A stretch of 64,000 nt of DNA from Gloeobacter morelensis MG652769 (GTDB lineage Bacteria > Cyanobacteriota > Cyanobacteriia > Gloeobacterales > Gloeobacteraceae), in the NCBI RefSeq assembly GCF_021018745.1, contig NZ_CP063846.1, positions 1 to 64,000 on the forward strand, written 5' to 3'. A model generated the notes under the pieces. That model made no database searches, was not told the DNA's origin, and saw only the letters and a program-made list of their open reading frames with translations. The position numbers and the translations under genes were made by a program. Every line of letters begins with the position of its first letter. The stretch's first letter is position 1. This document shows, one piece after another, positions 7,006-15,937 of the stretch.

Positions 7006-9017
7006 GGCACGACGTACTGGTTGTGGGCATTCATAAATTCCACCAGCTCGGTATAGTAATCGCCCCGGGGCCGGGGCAGCCGGTCGCCCTGCACGTTCGC
7101 TTCGATGTCCATGTCGCGGCTGCCCGTGTCGGAGACGTACCAGCCGTAATCGCGCAGCGCCCGCAGGATCTTCTTGGTGAGGGTATCGAGCTTCTTGCCG
7201 TTGGCGAGGACGAAATTGTCGATATCGGCGTTGGTCAGATCCGGATCCAACCGCACCAGCGCCCCGTAGGGCAGATACCCCTGGTTGAGGCCCTTGGCCT
7301 TGTCCGACTGGTAGCCGCCGTCCATGCCCCGGCCCGGATAGACCAAGGCCGCCATGATCCAGTCGGTCGGACCCATCAAGGCGTGGCCGATATCGGCATT
7401 GTCCAATAGTTCGCTGTCGTGCATCGTGCCGCCCACCCCGGTGATCTTCGCGGCGTTGTAGCCCCCCGCCTTGTCCCCGAGGTGCGGCAGCTGGTTGATG
7501 GGCTCGCCGTAGCGGCTGACCGTATCGCCGTCGTAGCTGCCGCAACCGGGGCGGTAGTGGTAGTACTCGGTCTCCCAGAAGCTGCCGTCCGATTCTTTAA
7601 AGACGTGGTGGACCACCGAGTCGTTGGAGTTGTCGGGGGTGACCGGGCCGTTGTTGGTGTTGCCCCCCGAGCGCACCGCCGGGTTGATCGCATCTTTGAG
7701 CCGGACGGTGCCGTCCCCGCGCGGACCGCCGCTGTAGGGATTGTAGTAGACGTCGGGGCAATCGCCGGTGGAACCGTCGCCGTCGCCCACCATCGCCTGG
7801 CGCACCGGGTCGGCGGGCTCGCCGTACATATGGCCGGTGCCGTTGGAGTCGTCGCTGTCGGTGGTGCCGAAGTTGATCTTCCGCCAGGGCTTGCCGTCTT
7901 TGAAGCGGGCTCTATCGATAAGCAGATGGGGCCATTCGGCCTTGCCGGGGACTTGCTTGTAGAAGTACGAATCGATCGACAGTGGCTTCAGGTACGGCGG
8001 CAACCCGTCACCCTGCATCTTGCTCGACCAGGTGGAGGGCTTCCAGGCGTCTATCTGGTCCTTGGTTTTTCTGAGGTCGTGACCGCTTCTGCGGTAGAAA
8101 TCGACCACCGCCTCGCGCAGGGCCAACTGGTCGCCCTCGGACTTGAACCAGGCGGTCTTCGGGTTTTCGTCGGCCTCCCAGCCGCCGCTCGAACTCGGCT
8201 TGCCGATGTAACCGACGATGTCCTCGGTGCTCACACCGTCCAGGTTGTCGGCGCTGGGGGTGTCGTAATCGCTCGACCACGACAGGCCGCCGCCGGAGGA
8301 AGCCGACGAGCCGACCACGAAGTCGAGAACCGTCGACCAGACACCCTTGCCACCGATTTGGGCAAGGGCCTGCAGCGTGTGGCTGCCTTCGGAGAGCCCC
8401 GCAACGGACCAGCCGTTGGCCGTGGTCGGGTTGGGGTTGCCCCCGAGCCACCAGGGACTGTAGTTTTCTTGCCAGACCTCCGAACCGTCGATGAAGAACT
8501 CCACTTTGGTTGCTGTTACGCTCGGCTTGGCCTCGACATAGATTTTGCTGCCGGCGTTCACTGTGGCACCGTCGACAAGACCCGCCAGGGAGACGGTGGC
8601 GGAGGAGGTGGAGCCGACCGTAAAGTCGAGCACCGAGGACGTATAAACGTTACTACCTTCGAACGCCTTCGCCTGGATGGTGTGGCTGCCGGAGGGGAGA
8701 CCGGACACCGAATAGCCGTTGCACTTGCCGTTGGAGTCGCCTCCGTGGCAATACGGCGCGACATATTCGGTGCGCAGCAATTTCCCATCTTGATAGAACT
8801 CGACTTTGTCTGCCGAGCCACCCGAGAGCTTCGCCTCGACGTAAATCACGGCGGAGGCGTCGAGAGCCGCACCGTCGGCCAGGCCCGACAGTGAAACGCT
8901 CAGAGCGGCCTCAACTCGTTCTGCAGGCAACAAAAGTACAACTGCAGAAATAGCCGCCGACATTAAAGCCTTCGTCTTAGTGGATTCATACACGGATCCA
9001 CCTTTGCGCACTATCAT
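6969..9017 (-). CDS. Exported protein with two Ig-like domains
   Basis: The 682-residue product has a signal peptide (MSAAISAVVLLLPAERVEA), then two repeats of about 95 residues (SVSLSGLADGAALDASAVIY.. and TVSLAGLVDGATVNAGSKIY..). Each contains 'VEA.....KVEFY.DG' and 'GSHT.QA.A', a bacterial Ig-like fold often found in surface or carbohydrate-related proteins. The remaining 430 residues contain Gly/Asn/Asp-rich segments with DxDG motifs; I do not recognise this domain. AAGGAG lies eight bases before ATG 9017. The C-terminus was changed by an insertion (see repeat at 6764-7005): the present end is PPPVRPTSDSGN, the presumed ancestral one PPVRPTKVQY. Confidence 0.65.
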   Translation of the reverse strand: MIVRKGGSVYESTKTKALMSAAISAVVLLLPAERVEAALSVSLSGLADGAALDASAVIYVEAKLSGGSADKVEFYQDGKLLRTEYVAPYCHGGDSNGKCNGYSVSGLPSGSHTIQAKAFEGSNVYTSSVLDFTVGSTSSATVSLAGLVDGATVNAGSKIYVEAKPSVTATKVEFFIDGSEVWQENYSPWWLGGNPNPTTANGWSVAGLSEGSHTLQALAQIGGKGVWSTVLDFVVGSSASSGGGLSWSSDYDTPSADNLDGVSTEDIVGYIGKPSSSGGWEADENPKTAWFKSEGDQLALREAVVDFYRRSGHDLRKTKDQIDAWKPSTWSSKMQGDGLPPYLKPLSIDSYFYKQVPGKAEWPHLLIDRARFKDGKPWRKINFGTTDSDDSNGTGHMYGEPADPVRQAMVGDGDGSTGDCPDVYYNPYSGGPRGDGTVRLKDAINPAVRSGGNTNNGPVTPDNSNDSVVHHVFKESDGSFWETEYYHYRPGCGSYDGDTVSRYGEPINQLPHLGDKAGGYNAAKITGVGGTMHDSELLDNADIGHALMGPTDWIMAALVYPGRGMDGGYQSDKAKGLNQGYLPYGALVRLDPDLTNADIDNFVLANGKKLDTLTKKILRALRDYGWYVSDTGSRDMDIEANVQGDRLPRPRGDYYTELVEFMNAHNQYVVPPPVRPTSDSGN

Positions 9018-9262
9018 CGCTGTTACTCCTTCTTGGGGTAGCCGGGGCGGATCTGTGGTGGAGAGGCCCCGGTTACAAATTTTCTCAATCTTTGACTGTG
9101 GGTTTGCCTAGAGGCGGACCGTAAGTGCACACGGTCGGTGTATCGTTGTTCGTCTCTATGAAATTACTCCGATCGAATCTGGAAGAATTTTACTCCTTCT
9201 GAACCTGGTTGACCAGTTGGTTGCTGCTCCTTTCTCGTCTCGGCGGGTGGCACTTTGTGGGC

Positions 9263-9307
9263 AAAAAAACATGCAGCAGTTCTTATTGGTTGGATACGAA
9301 CTGCTGC
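9263..9307 (-). terminator. Terminator of the FG-GAP gene
   Basis: The stem GCAGCAGTTC/GAACTGCTGC (9273-9282 and 9298-9307) has a 15-base loop. On the minus strand it is followed by a short spacer and seven T (9269-9263). It lies just after the stop of the gene at 9338-10279. The rest of 9018-9262 carries no gene that I can see. Confidence 0.75.
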
Positions 9308-9337
9308 TGCGGTACTTGCCCGGCTATTGCTTGTTCG

Positions 9338-10279
9338 TCAGCGTGGCCCGGCCATCGCCCAATTGAGTTCGCCAACGGGTGACATCGGGGCCGCTAAAAG
9401 CAGGTTCGCACCCTTGAGCAGCCAAGCCGTGTTGGCACCGGTGGTAAAGCTGCGCCAAACGATGTCGGCTTCGCCGTCGCCGTTGTAGTCGCCAACGGCC
9501 CCCACGAAATTGAGGCTGGAGCCGTCGAGCACAAGAGTCGGCAGATGGATCTCAGAACGCAACACCGTGCCCTCCATCAGCCACACGGTATTTTCGCCAG
9601 TTCCGTAGTTGCGCCAAAACAGATCCGTCTGGCCGTCGAAGTCAAAGTCCGCGCTCCCCTCGATTTGCCAACCCGTATACTCCACTGGCTGCAGAGCGAT
9701 CGAGCCGAGCCGGACTGCACCGTCCATCAACCAAACGGTGTTGGCCCCGGTCTGGTAATTGCGCCAAACGATGTCGGCCTTGCTGTCGCCGTTGAAATCG
9801 CCAGTGCCATCGATCTGCCAGACGTAGTCAGAGACCGGGCTGGAGGGGGCAGCCGAACACAACACTGTACGGTTCATGAACCAGATCGAATTGGCCCCGG
9901 TGGAAAAGTCGCGCCAAAGGATGTCCTGCCAGCCGTCGCCGTCGAAGTCGTCCACCCCCACGGCAAACCAGTAAGTCGACACCGGGTCGAGAGAAACGCT
10001 CTGGCGCATAGCGATGCCGTCCATCAACCAGATGGTGTTTGCACCGGTCTGGTAATGGCGCCAGAGTATATCGGTGTGGCCGTCACCGTCGAAGTCGCCC
10101 TTCTTGTTGGGAATGGCGAGCGGTTCGGCTCCACAAGTGGATGGGTCGCCGCCTTCCTCGGCCAAAACGGCGGCAGGGCCGAGGAAGGCGGCAAGAGCAC
10201 CCGCAAGCAGCCCAAAACCGACCATCGCGGCCTTGCGCGCGGCGGCGCTAGCGCTCACCCCTATCGTCGATTTTTTCAT
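9338..10279 (-). CDS. Exported FG-GAP/VCBS repeat protein
   Basis: A signal peptide (VGFGLLAGALAAFLGPAAVLA) is followed by five or six repeats of about 48 residues built on 'DFDGDG..DILWR...TGANT.WLM.G'. This is the calcium-binding FG-GAP/VCBS beta-propeller repeat. The protein consists of little more than the propeller and is probably secreted or surface-attached; no enzymatic domain is seen. AAGGAG sits seven bases before ATG 10279 and a clear terminator follows. The neighbour 6969-9017 is also exported, so the pair may form a surface module, but each seems to have its own transcription unit. Confidence 0.85.
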   Translation of the reverse strand: MKKSTIGVSASAAARKAAMVGFGLLAGALAAFLGPAAVLAEEGGDPSTCGAEPLAIPNKKGDFDGDGHTDILWRHYQTGANTIWLMDGIAMRQSVSLDPVSTYWFAVGVDDFDGDGWQDILWRDFSTGANSIWFMNRTVLCSAAPSSPVSDYVWQIDGTGDFNGDSKADIVWRNYQTGANTVWLMDGAVRLGSIALQPVEYTGWQIEGSADFDFDGQTDLFWRNYGTGENTVWLMEGTVLRSEIHLPTLVLDGSSLNFVGAVGDYNGDGEADIVWRSFTTGANTAWLLKGANLLLAAPMSPVGELNWAMAGPR

Positions 10280-10442
10280 ATCGACACTCCTTGCGGTCCG
10301 AAAAAGGAGCAGTAGCCCTTGACTTTGAGGGCCTTGAGTTCTTTGTGAATTTGCAGAGCGTATCGCTCACGGCCATCGGCCGTGAGCGACATTATTTCGT
10401 CTTTCAATTTTGGGTTCATTGTTGCTCAAAAAAGGAAAAACT

Positions 10443-10670
10443 TCACATTGCCGCTGCGAATCTAAGAATCAACGTTGACGGAACGACCGACTCTATCAAG
10501 TGCCAAACAACACAAGAAGCACCAAGAATAAGAAAGACCGCGGTTAGCCTAGAGCCATCCGGTGGCACATACAATAGCCAGATGCAGCTCAGGAAGCACA
10601 ACAGAAACGGCAAACCAATCAAACAGTTCAGCGCAATCAACGCTGTGCTTGGAATGGCAGAAATCGGCAT
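10443..10670 (-). CDS. Small membrane protein, 75 residues
   Basis: Two hydrophobic segments are visible (LIGLPFLLCFLSCIWLLYV and LTAVFLILGASCVVWHLI), separated by a short polar loop (PPDGSR). No strong ribosome-binding site was found. The gene is followed on the same strand by the FG-GAP gene. Function unknown. Positions 10280-10442 hold no supported feature. Confidence 0.45.
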   Translation of the reverse strand: MPISAIPSTALIALNCLIGLPFLLCFLSCIWLLYVPPDGSRLTAVFLILGASCVVWHLIESVVPSTLILRFAAAM

Positions 10671-10738
10671 TTTCTAACTCTAACTTGAACGAGTTCCAAC
10701 CGTTGCGGCTTGGCTCACATGGACCGAGCCGCAATGTC

Positions 10739-10840
10739 TCAGCGCTGCACAAAGAAGTTGAGCACCGCCACGAACACTCCGACCACGAGGATAATCAGCA
10801 ACAGTTTCGGATCGATCTTTTTCTTCGACTTGCTTTCCAC
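10739..10840 (-). CDS. 33-residue single-span membrane microprotein
   Basis: GTG at 10840 is preceded by a strong site (ACAAGGAG, six bases before). The peptide begins with a basic cluster (ESKSKKKIDP), followed by one uninterrupted membrane span (KLLLIILVVGVFVAVLNFFV) and stops at 10739. The combination of strong ribosome-binding site, positive-inside start and clean span argues that it is made. It lies between two other genes for small membrane proteins. Confidence 0.6.
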   Translation of the reverse strand: MESKSKKKIDPKLLLIILVVGVFVAVLNFFVQR

Positions 10841-10935
10841 TTTGGACTCCTTGTTGTAGAAACTACCTCAAAAAGGCGATCTTGGGGGATCTTTGTTGGA
10901 CATGGCGATGGAGGTTTTGCTTCATTTGAACGGGT

Positions 10936-11292
10936 TCAAAGAAGAAGAATAACCATTAGCACAGGAACAATAGAGCACAGACCCAACACAACCGCTGTCG
11001 GATGTTCGTACCCGTACGTAAGCAGGTTCTGCGCAAACCCGTGCAGCTTGTGCTGAACGGGTTCTGGCATGAATTTAAAAACATTTGCGATCAACCAGAA
11101 TCGCCCTGCCAGCGAATTAAGCTCGGGAAGAGTTTTTTCTGTGAGACCGCAGGCGGCGTACTCGGCAGCCTTAAGGTTGCCCGTGTAACAAAGAAATAAG
11201 AGTAGCCACACGTTCAAATGCAAAAACACCGCCAATGCACCCACCGAGACCAAAGCGTATGCTGTTAGTACGGACACGACATCGGTCGTCAT
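10936..11292 (-). CDS. Membrane protein paired with the PadR regulator
   Basis: The 118-residue product has an N-terminal span (LTAYALVSVGALAVFLHLNVWLLLFLCY may be one or two) and a C-terminal span (AVVLGLCSIVPVLMVILLL), with a soluble segment between. Its ATG overlaps the stop of the padR-type gene by four bases (ATGA), so the two are translationally coupled and probably act together. Known biology: PadR genes are often paired with genes for membrane proteins that they control. Function unknown. Confidence 0.65.
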   Translation of the reverse strand: MTTDVVSVLTAYALVSVGALAVFLHLNVWLLLFLCYTGNLKAAEYAACGLTEKTLPELNSLAGRFWLIANVFKFMPEPVQHKLHGFAQNLLTYGYEHPTAVVLGLCSIVPVLMVILLL

Positions 11293-11717
11293 AAAATTTC
11301 TCCTGACTCTCGATCATCTGCGTTGCTTGATGCCACCACCGATCGAGCGGTTGGATCGTCGGCGGACGGGGTAGATTGTGCACTTTTATCCTCGACGTAG
11401 TGCGCCTGCCATTCGGCCAGTTTTTCCCGGCGGATTCGCGCGCACTCCAGAAGGTCCAACCCCCTGTCGGTGATGGAGTAGTATTTGCGCCTTCTGCCTC
11501 CGGGCTCAGCAAGCGTTCGGGATTGGATGCATTGCTTTTGTCTGAGGCTGGCAATTGTCGGATACAAGGAACCGCGCGAGAGCGGTCGGATGGAGTTCAC
11601 CTCCCCGAAGGCCGCGAGGACTTGTTGGGAGTGCAATTCCCCCGCGGCCAAAACAATCAAGAGGTCTTCTTCCAGGGGCGACACATGCTCAAGAGAGTCT
11701 TCGGAATGCGGTAGCAC
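11289..11717 (-). CDS. PadR-family transcriptional regulator
   Basis: Winged-helix repressor of 142 residues. The diagnostic core is SRGSLYPTIASLRQKQ (recognition region), followed by the wing GGRRRKYYSITDRGL near residues 70-90. Upstream (11750-11774) lies a palindrome overlapping a TATACT -10 box. Almost the same palindrome precedes the transfer operon at 26467, so this protein is the leading candidate for repressor of its own operon and of conjugation; that link is inference. Confidence 0.85.
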   Translation of the reverse strand: MLPHSEDSLEHVSPLEEDLLIVLAAGELHSQQVLAAFGEVNSIRPLSRGSLYPTIASLRQKQCIQSRTLAEPGGRRRKYYSITDRGLDLLECARIRREKLAEWQAHYVEDKSAQSTPSADDPTARSVVASSNADDRESGEIL

Positions 11718-11748
11718 AATTCAACGGCGGATCGATTTGCTCCGAGTA

Positions 11749-11774
11749 TAATCCTTCCAGAATAAATTTGGAAG
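11749..11774 (-). promoter_or_regulatory. Palindromic operator/promoter of the padR operon
   Basis: On the minus strand CTTCCAAAT, six bases, then TGGAAGGATT run directly into a -10-like TATACT. The palindrome lies 33-57 bases before the padR start. It matches the element at 26512-26535 in 19 of 19 arm positions. The remainder of 11718-11929 contains no supported gene. Confidence 0.55.
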
Positions 11775-11929
11775 TTTTTTCGTTCGAGAATTTCGTAGCC
11801 CGGCGCCGTTGGGGAAAAGTTCATCGGGCGACCGCGATCTGCCGCGCGAACGGCAACGATCTTGGAATGCTTCTCCAGAACAAAGCTCAAACCGCCAGAT
11901 TCCCATGCTGACCGGAGCGCAACGACAAG

Positions 11930-12544
11930 TCAGCCGAGGCGCCAGCCGTCATCGAAGCGGCTGAAGGTCGCCTCGGCCGTCAATTCGTCCTTCCATTCGA
12001 GGGTATAGGAGAAGTAGAGTGCGTACTTTTGGGTGCCGGCGAAGCGGGTGTCGGCCAACATTTGCTTGACTTGCAATCCGACGGGGGTCGGCACCCATTT
12101 GTACGAGTAGCTTGCCCTGGCGCGGCCGTCGGACGCCTCACTCACACCAGTTATGCCCGACAGCCGCTTTCGCGCCAGGACGACATCCCACTGATCGCCG
12201 TAGCGGGGCCAATTTTCCGCCTCTGCGTGCTTCTTGCCCGCGGGAGTGAGACGAAGCTCGAAACCGTTGACGGGAAGACCGGCCAGGTATCCGGGTTTTT
12301 GGGCGGGTGCCAGGAAAATAAACCCCAGCCGTTTCAAAGAAGAGTACAGGGGATCCGAGAGGGACGAACCGGTGAGGAACCGCTCGTAGATCTGGCCCAC
12401 TTGGCGCGATGCGATGGAGTTGGGCCGAAAGAGAGCGGACTCCTTCAGCAGCTCCAGCGCTTTCTCCCGAGAGAGCCCGGACCGACCGCCGCAGCCGACG
12501 GCGGCGAACGTGGACATTCCCACAACAAAGCACCTTCTGAACAC
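11930..12544 (-). CDS. Putative lipoprotein, 204 residues
   Basis: GTG 12544 has GGAGG seven bases upstream. A short signal segment (FVVGMSTFAAVGCGG) ends in a lipobox-like AVGC, predicting lipidation of Cys18. The mature part is alpha/beta with several Trp/Tyr residues (ENWPRYGDQWDVVLARK, ALYFSYTLEWKDELTAEATF) and no recognised domain. It is the last gene of the minus-strand cluster starting at 15922, behind a membrane protease. Function unknown. Confidence 0.6.
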   Translation of the reverse strand: MFRRCFVVGMSTFAAVGCGGRSGLSREKALELLKESALFRPNSIASRQVGQIYERFLTGSSLSDPLYSSLKRLGFIFLAPAQKPGYLAGLPVNGFELRLTPAGKKHAEAENWPRYGDQWDVVLARKRLSGITGVSEASDGRARASYSYKWVPTPVGLQVKQMLADTRFAGTQKYALYFSYTLEWKDELTAEATFSRFDDGWRLG

Positions 12545-12613
12545 TTCACACCCTCCATGCGGTGTATAGGACGGTCTGCTGCAGGTGGGCCAGAGAACGC
12601 CACGGTGCGGCTC

Positions 12614-13126
12614 TCAAATACGCCGCTTCCTTCCATGCACGAACATACGCCCCAGAAGGACAATGCACTGACCCCCGTCGAAACCGAGGGCCGGCAGCAA
12701 GTTGAGAAGCCCGTAGGAGCGGGAAACGGACGCGGCTATGGAAAAGGCATCGGTGCGATCGAGCCGTTCCCACTTGGATAGGCGTTGCCATACCCCTTCC
12801 CCCGGTCCCGAGTAAACAGCACTGGCAAACATCAAAAGGACCGCCAGGGCGAGGTTGGTCAACGGACCCGCAAGGAACACCGGCAGCCAGCGGATGCCTT
12901 CCGACTCGCCTTCCATGATGATGGAGCCGGAGATGGGGAGCGCCTTGACTGTGTACTTGGTACGTCCAGGCTCTGCGGATTGCCAGATCACCGGGCCGAG
13001 ACCAATGGAGAAAGAGCCCACCGGCACGCGCAGCCACAAAGCCGCGATCAGGTGCCCGATCTCGTGCGCGACAATGCACAGCACCGACAGGCACATCGAA
13101 AGGATCATTGTGGCGATTAGGCCCAT
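12614..13126 (-). CDS. M50-type site-2 membrane metalloprotease, short form
   Basis: The zinc-binding motif HEIGH is seen near residue 21 in the first span, and LLPALGFDGG near 150 corresponds to the second metal-ligand motif (NxxPxxxLDGG), with Asp present. At about 170 residues it lacks the PDZ domain and extra spans of RseP, so it is a minimal site-2 protease cutting within membranes. ATG 13126 is preferred; a GTG at 13159 in frame is possible. It lies within a cluster of TPR, membrane and lipoprotein genes. The substrate is unknown; a regulatory or envelope target is inference. Confidence 0.8.
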   Translation of the reverse strand: MGLIATMILSMCLSVLCIVAHEIGHLIAALWLRVPVGSFSIGLGPVIWQSAEPGRTKYTVKALPISGSIIMEGESEGIRWLPVFLAGPLTNLALAVLLMFASAVYSGPGEGVWQRLSKWERLDRTDAFSIAASVSRSYGLLNLLPALGFDGGQCIVLLGRMFVHGRKRRI

Positions 13127-13177
13127 TGCATCCACGCGTGCCGGGCTTGAAAAAGGCACCGACGAATACAGAGTACC

Positions 13178-13444
13178 CTACGCACCGCTGCGACCTCTAC
13201 CGCGCAAGAATGGCAATTGCACACGCCGCCGAATACGCACGTTTTGCCAAACGAGTACGGCCACGAAGGCGATGGCCGGAAACTGGTACGCCGTCTCGGG
13301 CCACCTGATTTGAAGAAGCGACCAACAGAGGGTGCAACCCAGTGGCAACAGACGCCCGACCTCGAAGTCGAGCCGGTCGGAACCGGACTGAAGGCGGGCG
13401 GGCGCCGATCCACGAGTTTCTTTCTCCCACCACCAGCGGTTCAT
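13178..13444 (-). CDS. Small membrane protein coupled to the TPR gene
   Basis: The ATG at 13444 overlaps the stop of the TPR gene (ATGA), so translation is coupled. The 88 residues contain two moderately hydrophobic segments (LLPLGCTLCWSLLQI and FPAIAFVAVLVW) followed by a very basic tail (NVRIRRRVQLPFLRGRGR). No family recognised. The next gene is the M50 protease. Confidence 0.45.
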   Translation of the reverse strand: MNRWWWEKETRGSAPARLQSGSDRLDFEVGRLLPLGCTLCWSLLQIRWPETAYQFPAIAFVAVLVWQNVRIRRRVQLPFLRGRGRSGA

Positions 13445-15621
13445 AGCGAAGCCACCTTCTCGTTTGATTTTCCTTTGTCAAGCTGGCGCTCGGAGGCTTT
13501 GAAAGCGCGCTTGTCGGCCTCGCTGAGGTTCGCCGTCAGGCGCCCGGGCGAGCTGTTGAGGATCTCGCGCCCTTGCCTGTCGATCACGGTCAGCGTGTCG
13601 CCTTGCTGGGCGACCGTATAACCGCTTTTGCGCATCTCGAAGGTGCGCTCCTCGCCGCCCCCGCGATAGGTGTCGAGCAACCTGCGCGCGGTTTTCTCGA
13701 CTTGCTGGGCCTCACGCTCCGTCCGGAAATCGACTTTGACGCTCTTGTCGGAAGACACGGTGTCGTTCAACTTCTGCAGGCCGGTCTCAAGGGCATTGCC
13801 CGCGGCGGATATGGCGGATGAGACACTGCTCGCGGCGGCGGTTATCCAGCGCTTGAACGTGCCTTCCTTCACGCTGGAAGCCAGTTGGTTCTTGATGATT
13901 GTGAACACCGGCACGGACGACTGCGAGCGTGTCATTGAGCGGGCCTTCGCATTGTCTTTGCGGCTAGCGGCATGGTCCCCAAGCGCGGCATGGACTTTGG
14001 CACGTAGTTGGTAAGTATCCGGATTATTCGGATCCAGCTTGAGGGACTTTTCCAGGTGCTGCATGGCTTTGAAATGGTCTCCTCCGCGGTGGGCGTCGAA
14101 GGCGGCCGACGACTCGCCGCTCGCTTCGTTAACCTGGCTTTGCTTAGCGAGATCCTGGGCCGCTTCGTCAGTTCTGCCGAGCGCGATGTGCTCTTGGGCA
14201 CGCAGTGTGTAGGCGTAGTTGTGGCTGGGGTAGATGCGAATGGCGGCCGTGTAGTCTTTAACCGCTTCCCGGTGGTTGCCGAGCTTGGAATGGCACTCGG
14301 CCCGCATGTTGTGCGAGTGGATGTTGGTCGCAAACGCCGAGTTGAGTGCCATGTGGTCGTCGGTGTCCCAGCCCAACTTGAAAATGTGGGCCTGCGAATG
14401 GGCAATGGCCTTCGTGTAGTCGCCGATCGCACCCTGAGTGTCGCCGATCTCTTCCCGGGTGTCGGCACGGTACATGTAAACGTCCCACGGCGGGAGATAG
14501 TCGTGTTTTTCCGGGTCGCCGTCGAGCCACTCGGTTCTGCGTTGGTCAAGGTCGACGGCCTTTTTGTTGTGTTCGAGGGCGGTGCCGTGATCACCCAGTG
14601 CCGTGTGCACCTGCGCCAGAACGACGTGGTGGGAGGGTTCGTCGCGATTTAAGCGAACGGCTTCGTTCGCCAGGGCAAGCGCGCGGTTCTTGTCGCCGTT
14701 CTCGAGGGCATGGGAGGCCTCCAAGCCATGCGCAGAGGCCCTGTCCCTGTCCGCTTCTCTAGAGCCGCCGAAGCTGGCCGCATAAGCGTCGGCGCGTTTG
14801 TGGAGGGTATCGACGATGACAACAGGATCGGAGGTTTGCTTCAGGGCTTTGGTGTAAGAAGCGATGGCACCGCGGTGATCGCCAAAAAACGCCTGCTCCC
14901 GCGCGACGGCCAGGATCGCGGGCGTGTCCTGCGGGCCGTTTTCCCGCCCGCGATCAGCGGCAATTCGGGGCGGGGTCGGGCCGCCAAGGGCCGGGCCGGC
15001 CTCAACCCGCCCGCCCGCCGGGTCGCCCAGATGTGCTTGCGAGGGCGCAAGTGGGGGTGCGGCGGCGGTCTCAGACTGCGCGGCCGACGCGGGCGCTTGG
15101 GCAGCTTGGAGAGCGGGAGGGGGAGCGGCAGCAACGGCCGTGGCGGGCCGATTCGCAGCGGTGACGGCAACGCCTTCGGCGGGCCGCTCCGCGGCCGGAG
15201 CATGAGGGGCGGGATCTTCGGCGAACTTGTTCACCGCGACCACACCCCTGCTGCGCTGGTAAAACGCTTCGCCGTTGACCTTGACCGTGGCGGCGCCCTT
15301 GACCTCCTCAGCGGCTTTGGCCCGCCCGGCGGCAGCGGGCGTGGCGGGGGAGCCCATGGCTGCTTCGAGGAGTTTCGCCTGGCGGACCGTGAGCTTGTCG
15401 ATCTCGGGCTTTTGCCCTTCAGTGCCCCTGTAGACGATTTCCCGGCCGATTTTAATCTCGATTCTCTGCGCTTTGTCCGGTTCTTTGAGGGCCTTGCCTT
15501 TGCGCAGAGTGTCGAAAAGTTTTTTGACGAAATCGCCGACGATGTCAACGGCGACATCGGCAACATCCGCCATGTTGTTGCCGATTTCTTTTGCTTGTGG
15601 GGAAGTGTCTTGTAGTGCCAT
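13441..15621 (-). CDS. Tetratricopeptide-repeat protein, 726 residues
   Basis: The N-terminal 100 residues are a separate domain of unknown type (DVAVDIVGDFVKKLFDTL). A low-complexity Ala/Pro linker follows, then at least seven TPR units (e.g. GDHRGAIASYTKALKQ, GDTQGAIGDYTKAIAHS, GNHREAVKDYTAAIRIYP, GRTDEAAQDLAKQ, GDHFKAMQHLEKSLKLDP), and a C-terminal non-repeat region ending in a basic tail. No signal peptide or span is seen, so it is presumably cytoplasmic and mediates protein assembly. ATG 15621 has GAGG upstream; the frame extends further to 15681 without a ribosome-binding site. It lies two genes after the coupling protein and may belong to the transfer operon. Confidence 0.8.
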   Translation of the reverse strand: MALQDTSPQAKEIGNNMADVADVAVDIVGDFVKKLFDTLRKGKALKEPDKAQRIEIKIGREIVYRGTEGQKPEIDKLTVRQAKLLEAAMGSPATPAAAGRAKAAEEVKGAATVKVNGEAFYQRSRGVVAVNKFAEDPAPHAPAAERPAEGVAVTAANRPATAVAAAPPPALQAAQAPASAAQSETAAAPPLAPSQAHLGDPAGGRVEAGPALGGPTPPRIAADRGRENGPQDTPAILAVAREQAFFGDHRGAIASYTKALKQTSDPVVIVDTLHKRADAYAASFGGSREADRDRASAHGLEASHALENGDKNRALALANEAVRLNRDEPSHHVVLAQVHTALGDHGTALEHNKKAVDLDQRRTEWLDGDPEKHDYLPPWDVYMYRADTREEIGDTQGAIGDYTKAIAHSQAHIFKLGWDTDDHMALNSAFATNIHSHNMRAECHSKLGNHREAVKDYTAAIRIYPSHNYAYTLRAQEHIALGRTDEAAQDLAKQSQVNEASGESSAAFDAHRGGDHFKAMQHLEKSLKLDPNNPDTYQLRAKVHAALGDHAASRKDNAKARSMTRSQSSVPVFTIIKNQLASSVKEGTFKRWITAAASSVSSAISAAGNALETGLQKLNDTVSSDKSVKVDFRTEREAQQVEKTARRLLDTYRGGGEERTFEMRKSGYTVAQQGDTLTVIDRQGREILNSSPGRLTANLSEADKRAFKASERQLDKGKSNEKVASL

Positions 15622-15652
15622 TTCACAATCCTCAATGTTCGCGGCGCTAAAA

Positions 15653-15922
15653 CTAGAAAACGAGTATTTCGGGGTTGCCATCCAGTGAAAGGCTGGAGAG
15701 ATCTGGTAGACGCGGGCACCGATCGGTCAAATCCAACAGCACCCTGTCATTTTCTTTTTTGAAAACAAGCAAACCGTTGTATTCTATTTCAAGTTTTTCG
15801 GGCACGTAGCCGGCCGGGCAGCTGATGCAATCGACCATCCGGTTGCCCTCTATAAAACAAACCGAAATGTCTTCGCAGAAAAACTCGATGGTGTCCTCGG
15901 TTGGGGTTGTGTCGTGCGGCAT
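15653..15922 (-). CDS. Hypothetical protein, 89 residues
   Basis: GGGAG lies before ATG 15922. The acidic small protein (pairs of Cys at CEDISVC and CISC) is predicted mainly beta. It sits 15 bases after the virD4-type gene and 31 bases before the TPR gene, thus inside the same minus-strand operon. No family recognised. Confidence 0.6.
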   Translation of the reverse strand: MPHDTTPTEDTIEFFCEDISVCFIEGNRMVDCISCPAGYVPEKLEIEYNGLLVFKKENDRVLLDLTDRCPRLPDLSSLSLDGNPEILVF

Positions 15923-15937
15923 TTTATACTCCCGTAA

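Noticed and set aside
7419-8894. 491-codon plus-strand frame
   Set aside because: Val/Gly/Ala/Arg-rich antisense shadow of the exported Ig-domain protein; no domain recognised.
9275-9310. GCAGCAG/CTGCTGC as a CRISPR or tandem repeat
   Set aside because: It is one inverted repeat followed by a T-run on the minus strand, i.e. a terminator; no CRISPR array was seen anywhere in the window.
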